Source: an uncultured Fretibacterium sp.
Lineage (GTDB): Bacteria > Synergistota > Synergistia > Synergistales > Aminobacteriaceae
Reading direction: 5' to 3'
NCBI RefSeq assembly: GCF_938030725.1
Contig: NZ_CALHIQ010000163.1
Coordinates: 1 to 12,679, forward strand
Length of the DNA stretch: 12,679 bases
Shown here piece after piece: positions 1 through 7,221 of this stretch. The notes beneath the pieces are model-generated. The model was not told where the DNA came from and did no database searches. It saw only the letters and a program-made list of their open reading frames with translations. Every line of letters begins with the position of its first letter. The first letter of the stretch is position 1. A program made the translations under genes and the position numbers.

Positions 1-23
1 CGCGCGGCCTGATGAAGTTTCAG

Positions 24-74
24 ACACTGAAGGGAGACGATACGGGTGACAGTTCCTAACGACTTAATCAGTGT
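24..74. repeat. Spaced inverted repeat downstream of fcl
   Basis: A perfect 7-base inverted repeat (ACACTGA at 24-30, TCAGTGT at 68-74) flanks 37 bases just beyond the fcl stop codon. As a minus-strand transcript it would make a weak, large-loop stem. No T-run follows, so it is not a convincing intrinsic terminator. It may be chance. Bases 1-78 otherwise show no supported gene. Confidence 0.2.
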
Positions 75-78
75 TTCC

Positions 79-1026
79 TTAGATGTCCCGCACGTTGCCC
101 TCAAGGAAGGATCGGTACGTCCGGCGTATGCCCTCGTCCAGATCGATGGTGTGGCGCCATCCCATCTCCCTGAGGAAGGTGACGTCCAGCAGCTTGCGGG
201 GGGTGCCGTCCGGCCTGCCCTCGTCCCACAGGACACGCCCGGCATACCCGACGACGGCGCACACCTTCTCCGCCAGCTCGCGGATCGTCAGGTCCTCCCC
301 CGTCCCGACGTTCACGATGCGCGAACCGTCATGGTGCTCCATGAGAAAGAGGCAGGCATCAGCCAGGTCATCGACGTGGAGAAATTCCCGCCGCGGCGTT
401 CCCGTCCCCCACAGGGTCACCGATTCCGCACCCCTCGCCTTCGCCTCGTGGACCTTTCGGATCATGGCCGGCAGGACGTGAGAGTTCTCCAGGCCGAAGT
501 TATCTCCCGGCCCGTAGAGGTTCGTGGGCATGACGGAGATGAAGTTCGTCCCGTACTGCTGGTTGTACGCCTGACACATCCGGATCCCCGCGATCTTGGC
601 CAGGGCGTAGCAGTCGTTGGTCGGCTCAAGAGGGCCGGTCAGGAGGGCGTCCTCCGGGATAGGCTGCGGCGCGAACTTGGGGTAGATGCAGGAGCTCCCC
701 AGGAAGAGGAGCTTTTTCACCCCCGCGCGCCAGCTCTCGCGGATGACGTTCGTTTCCATCATGAGGTTCTCGCAGATGAAGTCCGCCGGATAGGCAGCGT
801 TCGCGTGGATCCCGCCGACCCTTGCCGCGGCCATAAAGACGTACTCCGGCCTCTCGCCTTCAAAGAAGTCCTGCACTCCCTGCTGTGACAGCAGGTCCAG
901 CTCCCCGTGCGAGCGGAGCAGGAGGTTACAAAATCCCGCAGACGTCAGGCGCCGGACGAGGGCGGAGCCCACCAGGCCTCCGTGGCCTGCGACGTAGATG
1001 CGGGCGTTTTGCTCCATCCCATCCAT
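79..1026 (-). CDS. fcl: GDP-L-fucose synthase (GDP-4-keto-6-deoxymannose 3,5-epimerase/4-reductase)
   Basis: Cytosolic short-chain dehydrogenase/reductase that epimerises C3 and C5 of GDP-4-keto-6-deoxymannose and reduces C4 with NADPH to give GDP-L-fucose. The 315-residue product has the usual family length. Visible features are the Rossmann glycine motif GHGGLVGS (residues 14-21), the segment AARVGGIHAN (67-76), the catalytic set S111, Y140 and K144, and C113 and H183, which match the Ser/Cys/Tyr/Lys/His positions known for E. coli Fcl. The start is the ATG at 1026, because GGAGGA sits 6 bases upstream; a GTG one codon earlier and an ATG at 1017 are less well placed. The start overlaps the gmd stop by one base (TGATG), so the pair is translationally coupled. 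It supplies the donor for the GT11 gene upstream in the same cluster. Also called GMER or WcaG. Identification is very secure. Confidence 0.97.
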   Translation of the reverse strand: MDGMEQNARIYVAGHGGLVGSALVRRLTSAGFCNLLLRSHGELDLLSQQGVQDFFEGERPEYVFMAAARVGGIHANAAYPADFICENLMMETNVIRESWRAGVKKLLFLGSSCIYPKFAPQPIPEDALLTGPLEPTNDCYALAKIAGIRMCQAYNQQYGTNFISVMPTNLYGPGDNFGLENSHVLPAMIRKVHEAKARGAESVTLWGTGTPRREFLHVDDLADACLFLMEHHDGSRIVNVGTGEDLTIRELAEKVCAVVGYAGRVLWDEGRPDGTPRKLLDVTFLREMGWRHTIDLDEGIRRTYRSFLEGNVRDI

Positions 1027-2117
1027 CACAGTTCCTCCAGTGCGCTGCGCACCTCGTAGCCTGCATCCCGGATCAGGATGTCCTTCTTGAAGAGGTCCAG
1101 GTCATAGCGGACCATGCGCCGCACCAGGTCCGAAAACGACACCTTGCGCTTCCAGCCCAGCTCCCGCTCCGCCTTCGCGGGGTCCCCCAGGAGCAGGTCC
1201 ACCTCCGTGGGACGGAAGTAGCGCGGGTCCACCTCGATGAGGACACGGCCAGTCCCGGCATCGACGCCCACCTCGTCAAGTCCGCTTCCCCGCCACTCGA
1301 GTTCCATCCCCGCCTCCTTGAAGGCCAGCGTGGCAAACTCCCTCACTGAATGGGTTTCACCCGTCGCGATGACGAAGTTGTCCGGCCGGTCGTGCTGCAG
1401 GATGCGCCACATGGCCTCGACGTAGTCCTCGGCGTGCCCCCAGTCCCGCTTCGCGTCCAGGTTCCCCAGCCACGTCTTGTCCTGAAGCCCCAGGGCGATG
1501 CGGGCGGCCGCGCGCGTGATCTTGCGCGTCACGAACGTTTCGCCGCGCAGTTCCGACTCGTGGTTGAACAGGATGCCGTTTGAGGCAAACAGGCCATAGG
1601 ACTCGCGGTAGTTTACCGTGATCCAGTAGGCATAAAGTTTTGCAGCCGCGTAGGGACTGCGTGGATAAAAGGGCGTCGTTTCCCTCTGGGGCGTTTCCTG
1701 AACCTTGCCGAAGAGCTCGCTGGTGGAGGCCTGATAAAACCGCGTGCGCTTTTCCATGCCCAGGATGCGTATGGCCTCCAGCAGGCGAAGCGTTCCGATT
1801 CCGTCGGAGTCCGCCGTGTACTCCGGCGTTTCAAAGGAAACCTTCACGTGGCTCTGAGCGGCCAGGTTATAGATTTCGTCCGGCTGGACCTGCTGAATGA
1901 TGCGGATCAAGTTCGAGGCGTCCGTCAGGTCGCCGTAGTGAAGGAAGAAATGAGGGGCCTCCTCGTGCAGGTCCCTGTACAGCCCGTCGATACGGGCGGT
2001 GTTGAAGATCGAGCTGCGCCGTTTGATGCCGTGGACGCTGTAGCCCTTCTTCAGCAGAAGCGAAGCCAGGTAGGCGCCATCCTGCCCGGTGATGCCCGTG
2101 ATCAATGCCGTCTTCAT
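1026..2117 (-). CDS. gmd: GDP-mannose 4,6-dehydratase
   Basis: NADP-dependent SDR enzyme that converts GDP-D-mannose to GDP-4-keto-6-deoxy-D-mannose, the branch point for GDP-L-fucose, GDP-rhamnose and GDP-perosamine. The 363-residue product matches the usual size. Motifs seen are GITGQDG (residues 8-14), NLAAQSHV (84-91), the STSELFG segment with the catalytic acid E134, the YxxxK pair Y156/K160, and the family stretch NHES...RGETFVTRKIT (186-201). The chosen start is the ATG at 2117, with GGAGG seven bases upstream; a TTG at 2138 would extend the frame by seven residues and overlap the GT2 stop. It follows the GT2 gene after 17 bases and runs directly into fcl. This end of the window is visibly richer in G+C than the middle. 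No key residue is missing. Confidence 0.97.
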   Translation of the reverse strand: MKTALITGITGQDGAYLASLLLKKGYSVHGIKRRSSIFNTARIDGLYRDLHEEAPHFFLHYGDLTDASNLIRIIQQVQPDEIYNLAAQSHVKVSFETPEYTADSDGIGTLRLLEAIRILGMEKRTRFYQASTSELFGKVQETPQRETTPFYPRSPYAAAKLYAYWITVNYRESYGLFASNGILFNHESELRGETFVTRKITRAAARIALGLQDKTWLGNLDAKRDWGHAEDYVEAMWRILQHDRPDNFVIATGETHSVREFATLAFKEAGMELEWRGSGLDEVGVDAGTGRVLIEVDPRYFRPTEVDLLLGDPAKAERELGWKRKVSFSDLVRRMVRYDLDLFKKDILIRDAGYEVRSALEEL

Positions 2118-2124
2118 CTGCCTG

Positions 2125-2129
2125 CCTCC
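2125..2129 (-). promoter_or_regulatory. Ribosome binding site that sets the gmd start
   Basis: GGAGG on the minus strand, seven bases before the ATG at 2117. It supports a 363-residue Gmd beginning M-K-T-A-L-I-T-G rather than the longer TTG-initiated frame. Confidence 0.75.
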
Positions 2130-2134
2130 ATCGT

Positions 2135-3100
2135 TCAATTCTCCCGGAACAACCCTTGAACGTTTCCGTTCCTGCGGTACTCTGCAAGCGCTCCCCTGGC
2201 CGCCCGGATACCCCGCAACATCGCAGCTAAATCGGGCTTCCTCGCGCGCAAGAGGACCTTCAGAGCAGCGGCATAAGAGAAAAGGCTGAAATTCAGCCGA
2301 TAAACGTTCAGTTGCGGGCCGCTGACGCCGTCATAAATCGCGTCGAACAACAGGTGGAAATTATACCATTTTGAGGCGGTCATGCCCGCAACGTCGAGCC
2401 GCGCAGCGCCGGAAACGTGGTGACACAGCGCGCCGCAGGGTGCGTTCACCAGCGTTTTGCCAAGCTTTTTCTTCAAGTAAAAGGAAAATCCCGAGTCCTC
2501 CCCCAGAGAGTACCCGCCGAAGCGCTGAAAGGCCTCAGGGAAGCGCAGCCCCAGTTGGGTGAAGGTTTCGCTGCGAAAGGCCATCCCGCACCCGCTGAGC
2601 CAGTCGACGGGAATGCCATGTTGTTCAGGGCAACAGCTTCGGTTGTGCAGGTAGGGCGTCATCCGCCGTGGCGTAGGGCGTTCCGGCTCTGGGCCGTGAT
2701 AGGTCCCATCTGCGTCCAGCTGCGGGACGTGGGGGATGTTGACCCCCCACACGTTCGGAGCTCCAAACGCTGCTGTTACCCCGGTCAGCGCGTCGCGCGA
2801 CAGCTCGCTGTCGTCGTCGATAAACAGGACGTAGCGTATGGAACGTTCGTGCATGAGGATCTGCTTCACTGCGTCATTGCGTTGGGAGGCCAGACCGGAC
2901 CGTGGCGCCCTGAAGTACTTCAGAGGAAACGTCCACGCTCCATCCTCCACTGCCCTCCGAGTTTCCTCGTCTTGGCTGGCGTCCCAGACCACGCAGAGAA
3001 AATCTCGAAAGGTCGAACGCTCCAGGCTTGCAAGTGCATGTTTTTTGATCTCGCCGCTGCGGTTCTTAGTGGCGATGATGATGCTCATTATTCCCGACAT
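2135..3100 (-). CDS. Family 2 (GT-A fold) glycosyltransferase
   Basis: Inverting GT2-type enzyme of 321 residues that would add one sugar to the growing glycan on the cytoplasmic face of the inner membrane. The N-terminus is typical (MSIIIATKNRSGEI, residues 5-18). A metal-binding acidic motif FIDDDSEL lies at 93-100, an acceptor-side motif SGCGMAFRSE at 169-178, and the catalytic-base region LGEDSGFSFYLKKKLG at 199-214. No clear membrane span is present; the stretch at 270-284 is moderately hydrophobic and may touch the membrane. The start is the ATG at 3100, where AAGGG lies nine bases upstream; M5 (3088) is the alternative. It is the first gene after the 185-base spacer and precedes gmd and fcl. 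Donor and acceptor cannot be read from the sequence; its position beside gmd/fcl makes a GDP-linked deoxysugar possible but not shown. Confidence 0.88.
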   Translation of the reverse strand: MSGIMSIIIATKNRSGEIKKHALASLERSTFRDFLCVVWDASQDEETRRAVEDGAWTFPLKYFRAPRSGLASQRNDAVKQILMHERSIRYVLFIDDDSELSRDALTGVTAAFGAPNVWGVNIPHVPQLDADGTYHGPEPERPTPRRMTPYLHNRSCCPEQHGIPVDWLSGCGMAFRSETFTQLGLRFPEAFQRFGGYSLGEDSGFSFYLKKKLGKTLVNAPCGALCHHVSGAARLDVAGMTASKWYNFHLLFDAIYDGVSGPQLNVYRLNFSLFSYAAALKVLLRARKPDLAAMLRGIRAARGALAEYRRNGNVQGLFREN

Positions 3101-3132
3101 GCTTTATCACCCTTCCCTGGTGTAAAAACAGG

Positions 3133-3162
3133 ATTTTAACGTTCCGCCCACCAACGCTTCAA
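3133..3162 (-). promoter_or_regulatory. Possible sigma-70-type promoter ahead of the GT2-gmd-fcl genes
   Basis: Read on the minus strand, a -35-like TTGAAG (3162-3157, 4 of 6 matches) and a -10-like TAAAAT (3138-3133, 5 of 6) are separated by 18 bases. This would start transcription about 25 bases before the GT2 start codon. It lies in the only long intergenic gap. AT-rich spacers produce such matches by chance, so this is a weak call. Confidence 0.33.
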
Positions 3163-3221
3163 AACAAAAATCGTGTTCATGTGCGTATCTGTAAAAAAGC
3201 ATGTAACTCATTGGGGTCAAC

Positions 3222-3259
3222 ATCTCATACAGCTCTAAGTTACTGCTGTTTTATGAGAT
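3222..3259 (-). other. RNA hairpin in the GT11-GT2 spacer; possible terminator or processing site
   Basis: A 12-base-pair inverted repeat starts 27 bases after the GT11 stop. The outer arms are ATCTCAT/ATGAGAT (seven pairs) and the inner arms ACAGC/GCTGT (five pairs), with a three-base bulge on one side and an 11-base loop. No T-tract follows directly, so it is not a textbook intrinsic terminator. A T6 run (minus strand, 3198-3193) lies about 23 bases further on. Part of the loop (GTAACT on the minus strand, 3243-3238) could instead pair with AGTTAC (3208-3203) just before that T-run. It may partly terminate or stabilise the upstream mRNA. Function is inferred only. Confidence 0.4.
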
Positions 3260-3285
3260 ATTACCATAGCTTTTAGTTCTATGAC

Positions 3286-4245
3286 TTAATCCACCGCTAG
3301 GGTTATCCAACCGTCGACGCGAAACGCCGTTTCACTACCACGTCGTATATAACTTGGCGCCTTCTCGTTGAACCAGGTTCCCGGCATGATCACACGTTTT
3401 GCCGGGTTCGCGCAAAGCCATGCACCGAGCCAGCTTAAGGTGGAATTTGCGATAATATGGTGCCGACACTGCGTCATAAGGTACAGATCATCCGCCGGTG
3501 AGCGCCCCATATCCTCGCAAAGAAAATGGATATTTTCTCCAGGCTCCGGGAAAAAATTCCTGCATAGCATCGGGGCGTTGGAAAAAATATAAAATGTAAC
3601 ATCCTGGCGTCCCAGGGATTTTTGCAGGATATCTATGGCTTTTCGATAATAATTTATTGTAATGACGTCATGCATTGACCCAATATAATCCCCTCCTCGG
3701 ACGTGTACTGCTGTTGAAATAGTCCCTGCTATCCTTTGTGCCAAGGCTTCGTTTCTGCGGACAACATCGTCAGCAAACGAAAACTGATTCCAAAATTCGG
3801 CAGGAAGTACGCTGAGATATTGACTGTTGGCACAAAACCCGCCGATGTAGCGCGCTTTAAGGCTATTGTACACTACGCTGTCGAAGACGGAGAAGTACTT
3901 GGGCTCGTAGTAATAATAACGTCGAAAAAAAGCCTCCTCGTTCGCATCGGCCAGTTCCATCCACAACGTTGGGAACGTCTGCAGGAGCTCGAAATCACGT
4001 TTTTCTTTGCCCTGAATATCCAGCCCAAACTTCTTGTACCAATCTATGCCAAACTTCACAGGTAGCCCCGATGCGAGTTGTGCGCCCATTCCAACGGAGT
4101 ATTGCCATATCTGGTTCCCAAGTCCGCCGCTCAGGGGAACGATCACGAGCGGCGAAGCCTTTGTCATCATCTCGGCCCAGCAATGCAGCGCGGAACGGTA
4201 AAGGCGCTTCAGGCCCTTGAGCAGTTGGGTGGACCTGTTATTCAT
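3286..4245 (-). CDS. Glycosyltransferase family 11 (alpha-1,2-fucosyltransferase-like)
   Basis: Predicted GT-B fold fucosyltransferase that transfers L-fucose from GDP-L-fucose to a sugar hydroxyl, classically the galactose 2-OH. The 319-residue product is close to family length. Three hallmark motifs are in order: SGGLGNQIWQYSVG (residues 39-52), HVRGGDY (181-187, the HxRRxD motif with its second Arg replaced by Gly) and the C-terminal block LYLMTQCRHHIIANSTLSWL (254-273). The ATG at 4245 is the start because it forms an ATGA overlap with the preceding glycosyltransferase and has GAGGG nine bases upstream; a longer frame from 4317 adds 24 residues lacking family features. The donor is made by gmd and fcl downstream, which supports the assignment. 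Base composition is lower in G+C than gmd/fcl. Linkage and acceptor are inferred. Confidence 0.88.
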   Translation of the reverse strand: MNNRSTQLLKGLKRLYRSALHCWAEMMTKASPLVIVPLSGGLGNQIWQYSVGMGAQLASGLPVKFGIDWYKKFGLDIQGKEKRDFELLQTFPTLWMELADANEEAFFRRYYYYEPKYFSVFDSVVYNSLKARYIGGFCANSQYLSVLPAEFWNQFSFADDVVRRNEALAQRIAGTISTAVHVRGGDYIGSMHDVITINYYRKAIDILQKSLGRQDVTFYIFSNAPMLCRNFFPEPGENIHFLCEDMGRSPADDLYLMTQCRHHIIANSTLSWLGAWLCANPAKRVIMPGTWFNEKAPSYIRRGSETAFRVDGWITLAVD

Positions 4246-5348
4246 TGCCGACCGCCCTCTGAATTCACATCCTCCAATAGCTCCGCCAAGATGTTTTTGA
4301 AATGTGGAGTAAAGCACAGAGCCCTGCCTGCGCGCATTGCCCCTTCGGCGAACTGCGCGTAATCGTCGAACAGCTCTCTAAGCCCTTCAGCCATTCCATC
4401 AGGCGACAGATTTTTGATCAGAACTCCTGCTCCATAATGCAGGACCTCCTGCAGTCCGGGCACGTCCTGCCCCAGCATGGGGATGCCCGCCGCAAAGTAA
4501 GAGTACATCTTCCCGGAGGGACAGGAGATGTAATTAAAGTCGCCCCTTAACTTACCTTCAATGTCGTAAAAGCAAAGGCCTGCGTCAAAGGCCCTCAGAT
4601 ACTCTGCGACCTCTTCCTGAGGCGTATAGGAACTGTCGATCTTCAGCCGTCCCGAGGCCAGCAGCACTCCGTATTTTTTTGTCAGGACGCTCCGGTAGCG
4701 TTCGCTGAGGACGCCCTTCAGCGTCAAGGTGAAGGGTTCCGGAAGGACGGACAGGGCGTCAATACAGAACTCAACTCCGTGGACCGGATAGATTGCCCCC
4801 ATGTAGATCAGGTGAAAGCCCTTCTGCGCCCTTGGCTTGGATGGAGGCATCTGCCTGTTCGAATTCGGCAGGATCTTAAATGGGATCGAAGCGTCTCCAA
4901 AGAGAAATCTCTTCCGAAGCTCAGACTGTATCAGAAGCATTTTCACCCCAGCTTTTTTCGTCAATGCCAGCCAGATGTCGTCATAGATCTCAAGGGACAC
5001 GTAGATGACATTTTCTGAATAAACCCTGCGCGTCACGTAGTATCCCAGCGAGTCCACAGCAAAGATCAGGTCGTAATGTCCCTTATGCTGCCTCAGCTTA
5101 AAGAGGAGCAAAAGGGCCTTGAGCCACCCATAGAGCCTGAGGAAGTGCTGCAGGATGCGTCGCGCCAGGGAGGGGATGCGGACGTAAAAAAAACGACATT
5201 TTAAATTCTCTGCTGCGCTTCGGTTGCGCGCATCCCAAAGCGTGATCATATCGACGTCTCCGATATCAGCCAACATCTCCGCTATATTTAAGGTGGTTGG
5301 AGAATAGGCCAGGGTATCACACGGAAAGACGATGAGAAACCTGCTCAT
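4242..5348 (-). CDS. GT-B fold glycosyltransferase (family 4-like)
   Basis: Probable retaining glycosyltransferase of 368 residues acting on the lipid-linked glycan at the cytoplasmic membrane. The N-terminal half has a divergent acceptor domain with a basic, hydrophobic stretch (about 61-85) that could bind membrane. The C-terminal half carries the nucleotide-sugar domain: LIYMGAIYPVHG (180-191) at the domain boundary, the helix after PQEEVAEYLRAFDAGLCF (243-260), and the GT4 pattern PSGKMYSYFAAGIPML (277-292) followed by a glycine-rich end of the nucleotide site. The start is the ATG at 5348, in ATGA overlap with the methyltransferase stop and with AGGA eight bases upstream; a frame from 5378 adds ten residues that are only overlap with the neighbour. 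The canonical E-x7-E motif is not clear, so family membership is less certain than the fold. Donor and acceptor are unknown. Confidence 0.82.
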   Translation of the reverse strand: MSRFLIVFPCDTLAYSPTTLNIAEMLADIGDVDMITLWDARNRSAAENLKCRFFYVRIPSLARRILQHFLRLYGWLKALLLLFKLRQHKGHYDLIFAVDSLGYYVTRRVYSENVIYVSLEIYDDIWLALTKKAGVKMLLIQSELRKRFLFGDASIPFKILPNSNRQMPPSKPRAQKGFHLIYMGAIYPVHGVEFCIDALSVLPEPFTLTLKGVLSERYRSVLTKKYGVLLASGRLKIDSSYTPQEEVAEYLRAFDAGLCFYDIEGKLRGDFNYISCPSGKMYSYFAAGIPMLGQDVPGLQEVLHYGAGVLIKNLSPDGMAEGLRELFDDYAQFAEGAMRAGRALCFTPHFKNILAELLEDVNSEGGRQ

Positions 5349-6094
5349 TGCCGTTGTCCTACAGTTACCGCTGCCCATGACTCCTCACTTGGCGTCGCCT
5401 CCGTCATCCAGGCGTTGATGGTGAGGAACGCTATCCCCGCCTCCTGGATAAAACGCTTGATTTCGGCATCGAAAAAATACCGCATCCGATGGCACTCCCG
5501 TAGTTCATCGATCCGACCGGAGCTTTTTTCTTTGATAAAGGCCCGGTAGTTGACGTCCACTACGTTGATATCATCATGCAACACGGGGAGAGCGATACGG
5601 GACACCTCGATCGAAGCGTCAGAGACCTCCTTAAAACGAACCTCCGGTTTCTGGCTGAGAACCGCGGGACCATACCAGAAGTCTAGAACGGCAACGCCCC
5701 TGGGGTTCAAATGTTCCTCAACCGTAGTCAACGCACTACGAACGTCCTCATCCATCGTCTGATAGCTCAGGACGTGAAAGAGCGCGACAACCGCATCAAA
5801 TTTTTTCCCCAACCGCAAGGACCGCATGTCCCCGCAGGAGAACGACACGCCGTCGCAGGGCGTTTTACGGGCCTCGTCAATCATCTCCGCGCTGAGGTCC
5901 ACGCCATGCACCACGTACCCAAGGCGTGCGAACTCCCGCGTGTAGCGGCCCGTTCCACAGCCCAATTCCAGCATTGAAGAAGGTGCAGGAACGTATTTCT
6001 TGATCAGGCCGTCAACGTAACGGGCTTCGGAAGGATAGTCCTTGTCCCGATACAGCAGGTCGTAGTAGCGGCTATAGCTTCCAAAGACGCTCAT
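5345..6094 (-). CDS. Class I SAM-dependent methyltransferase, possibly acting on an amino sugar
   Basis: A 249-residue Rossmann-fold methyltransferase. The SAM site is clear: LELGCGTGR (residues 42-50), the ribose-binding acid D66 in GVDLS, CGDMR (87-91), and AVVALFHVLSYQ (101-112) after strand 4. The N-terminal YDLLYRDKDY (11-20) resembles methyltransferases found in deoxysugar pathways, such as the N,N-dimethyltransferases DesVI/TylM1; this is resemblance recalled from the family, not a measured match. It starts two bases after the aminotransferase stop (ATG at 6094, GGAG eight bases upstream) and overlaps the next glycosyltransferase by four bases. Close coupling to a sugar aminotransferase makes N-methylation of the new amino group a reasonable guess. 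O-methylation of a sugar, or methyl capping of the chain, remains possible. Confidence 0.85.
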   Translation of the reverse strand: MSVFGSYSRYYDLLYRDKDYPSEARYVDGLIKKYVPAPSSMLELGCGTGRYTREFARLGYVVHGVDLSAEMIDEARKTPCDGVSFSCGDMRSLRLGKKFDAVVALFHVLSYQTMDEDVRSALTTVEEHLNPRGVAVLDFWYGPAVLSQKPEVRFKEVSDASIEVSRIALPVLHDDINVVDVNYRAFIKEKSSGRIDELRECHRMRYFFDAEIKRFIQEAGIAFLTINAWMTEATPSEESWAAVTVGQRQ

Positions 6095-6096
6095 CG

Positions 6097-7221
6097 TCAG
6101 CGCTCCATTGTCCCAAGCACGGCGTGTACCTGTTCCGATACGTAACGCATTGCCTCATCCGTCAAGGCCAGGCCCGTTGGAACGTAAAGTCCGCGCCGCG
6201 CGATGCGCTCGGCCACAGGATAGCGCTCCCCTTTAAAGAGTCCCTGCTCGAGGAAGACCGGCTGTTCGTGCATGGGCCAGAAGAAGGGGCGCGTTCCGAT
6301 GCCAAGGGCCTGAAGGCGCCTCTCACACTCCTGTTCCTCAAAGGGTATCTCGTCGTTCAGGACCAGGCCAAACACCCAATAGAGGTTCTCGGCGTAGGGA
6401 GTTCGTTCCAGGGGCAATTGAACTCCCTGAACGTCTTTCAGGAGCTCCTGATATCGGGTGCCGATGGCGCGCTTTTTCCTCAGCGACTCCGGCAGCTTTT
6501 CCATCTGCGCTACGCCGATGGCTGCCTGAATGTTGGAGATCCTGAAGTTATGTCCCAACTCACGATGGACGAACCGCCGCTCCGGCACGAAAGAGAGGTT
6601 GCGCAGCGAGCGGCAGCGAGCGGCCAGAGCATCGTTGTCGCAGAGCACCATGCCTCCTTCTCCTGTCGTGACGTGCTTGTTGGGGTAGAAGCTGAAACAG
6701 CTGATATCGCCAAAGGCCCCGCATGGCGTGTCGTAAGCCGTCTGTCCAATGGCCTCGGCCGCGTCCTCGATGACGGCAAGATGATGTTTCTGAGCCAAGG
6801 CCATAAGAGGCTTCATGTCCACGGGCAGGCCGTAAAGGTGTACTGCCATGATTGCGGCCGTCCTGGGAGTGATCCTGGCCTCGACCTGGGAGAGGTCCAT
6901 ATTCCAGGTCAGAGGGTCGCTGTCAACCAGCACCGGGACGCAACCTGCGCGCACGATCGCGGACGCGCAGGAGATGATGGTAAAGGTAGGCATGATGACC
7001 TCGCTACCTGGCGTCAGGTCCAGCGCCTGAAGCGCCAGTTCAAGGGCCACGGTTCCGTTGCACACCGCCGCGCCATGCTTGCGCCCCGTCAGGCGGCACA
7101 TCCCTTCCTCAAGGCGAGTAACAAAGGGCCCCTCAGAGGAAATCCAGCCCGTATCGATGCATTCGTCAAGGTACTTTTTCTCGTTGCCGTTCAGAAGCGG
7201 CTCATTGACGGGAACGTTCAT
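6097..7221 (-). CDS. DegT/DnrJ/EryC1/StrS sugar aminotransferase, perosamine-synthase-like
   Basis: PLP-dependent fold-type I aminotransferase of 374 residues that installs an amino group on a keto-sugar nucleotide, usually with glutamate as donor. The PLP lysine is K182 in SFYPNKHVTTGEGGM. D153 in IEDAAEAIG contacts the pyridine nitrogen, and CNGTVAL (54-60) forms part of the phosphate site. The N-terminus VPVNEPLLNGNEKKYLDECI closely resembles Vibrio cholerae perosamine synthase RfbE (Per), including the adjoining GW(I/V)SS. Since gmd in this cluster makes GDP-4-keto-6-deoxymannose, the Per substrate, GDP-perosamine synthesis is the leading hypothesis. A related 3- or 4-aminotransferase of another pathway is the alternative. 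The ATG at 7221 has GGGAGGG upstream and lies 20 bases inside the cupin gene. No N-acyltransferase is seen beside it, which is unusual for perosamine pathways. Confidence 0.87.
   Translation of the reverse strand: MNVPVNEPLLNGNEKKYLDECIDTGWISSEGPFVTRLEEGMCRLTGRKHGAAVCNGTVALELALQALDLTPGSEVIMPTFTIISCASAIVRAGCVPVLVDSDPLTWNMDLSQVEARITPRTAAIMAVHLYGLPVDMKPLMALAQKHHLAVIEDAAEAIGQTAYDTPCGAFGDISCFSFYPNKHVTTGEGGMVLCDNDALAARCRSLRNLSFVPERRFVHRELGHNFRISNIQAAIGVAQMEKLPESLRKKRAIGTRYQELLKDVQGVQLPLERTPYAENLYWVFGLVLNDEIPFEEQECERRLQALGIGTRPFFWPMHEQPVFLEQGLFKGERYPVAERIARRGLYVPTGLALTDEAMRYVSEQVHAVLGTMER

Noticed and set aside
3..59. Plus-strand open frame entering from the left edge and ending at TAA (57-59)
   Set aside because: It could be the tail of a convergent gene, but 18 codons without a motif cannot support a call.
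46..888. Long plus-strand open frame (280 codons) opposite fcl
   Set aside because: It mirrors the GC-rich fcl gene, has no recognisable domain and no good ribosome site; fcl on the other strand has full family motifs.
6603..6622. Perfect tandem repeat GCAGCGAGCG x2
   Set aside because: It lies within conserved aminotransferase coding sequence, keeps the frame and is only two short copies, so it is most likely codon-level coincidence.
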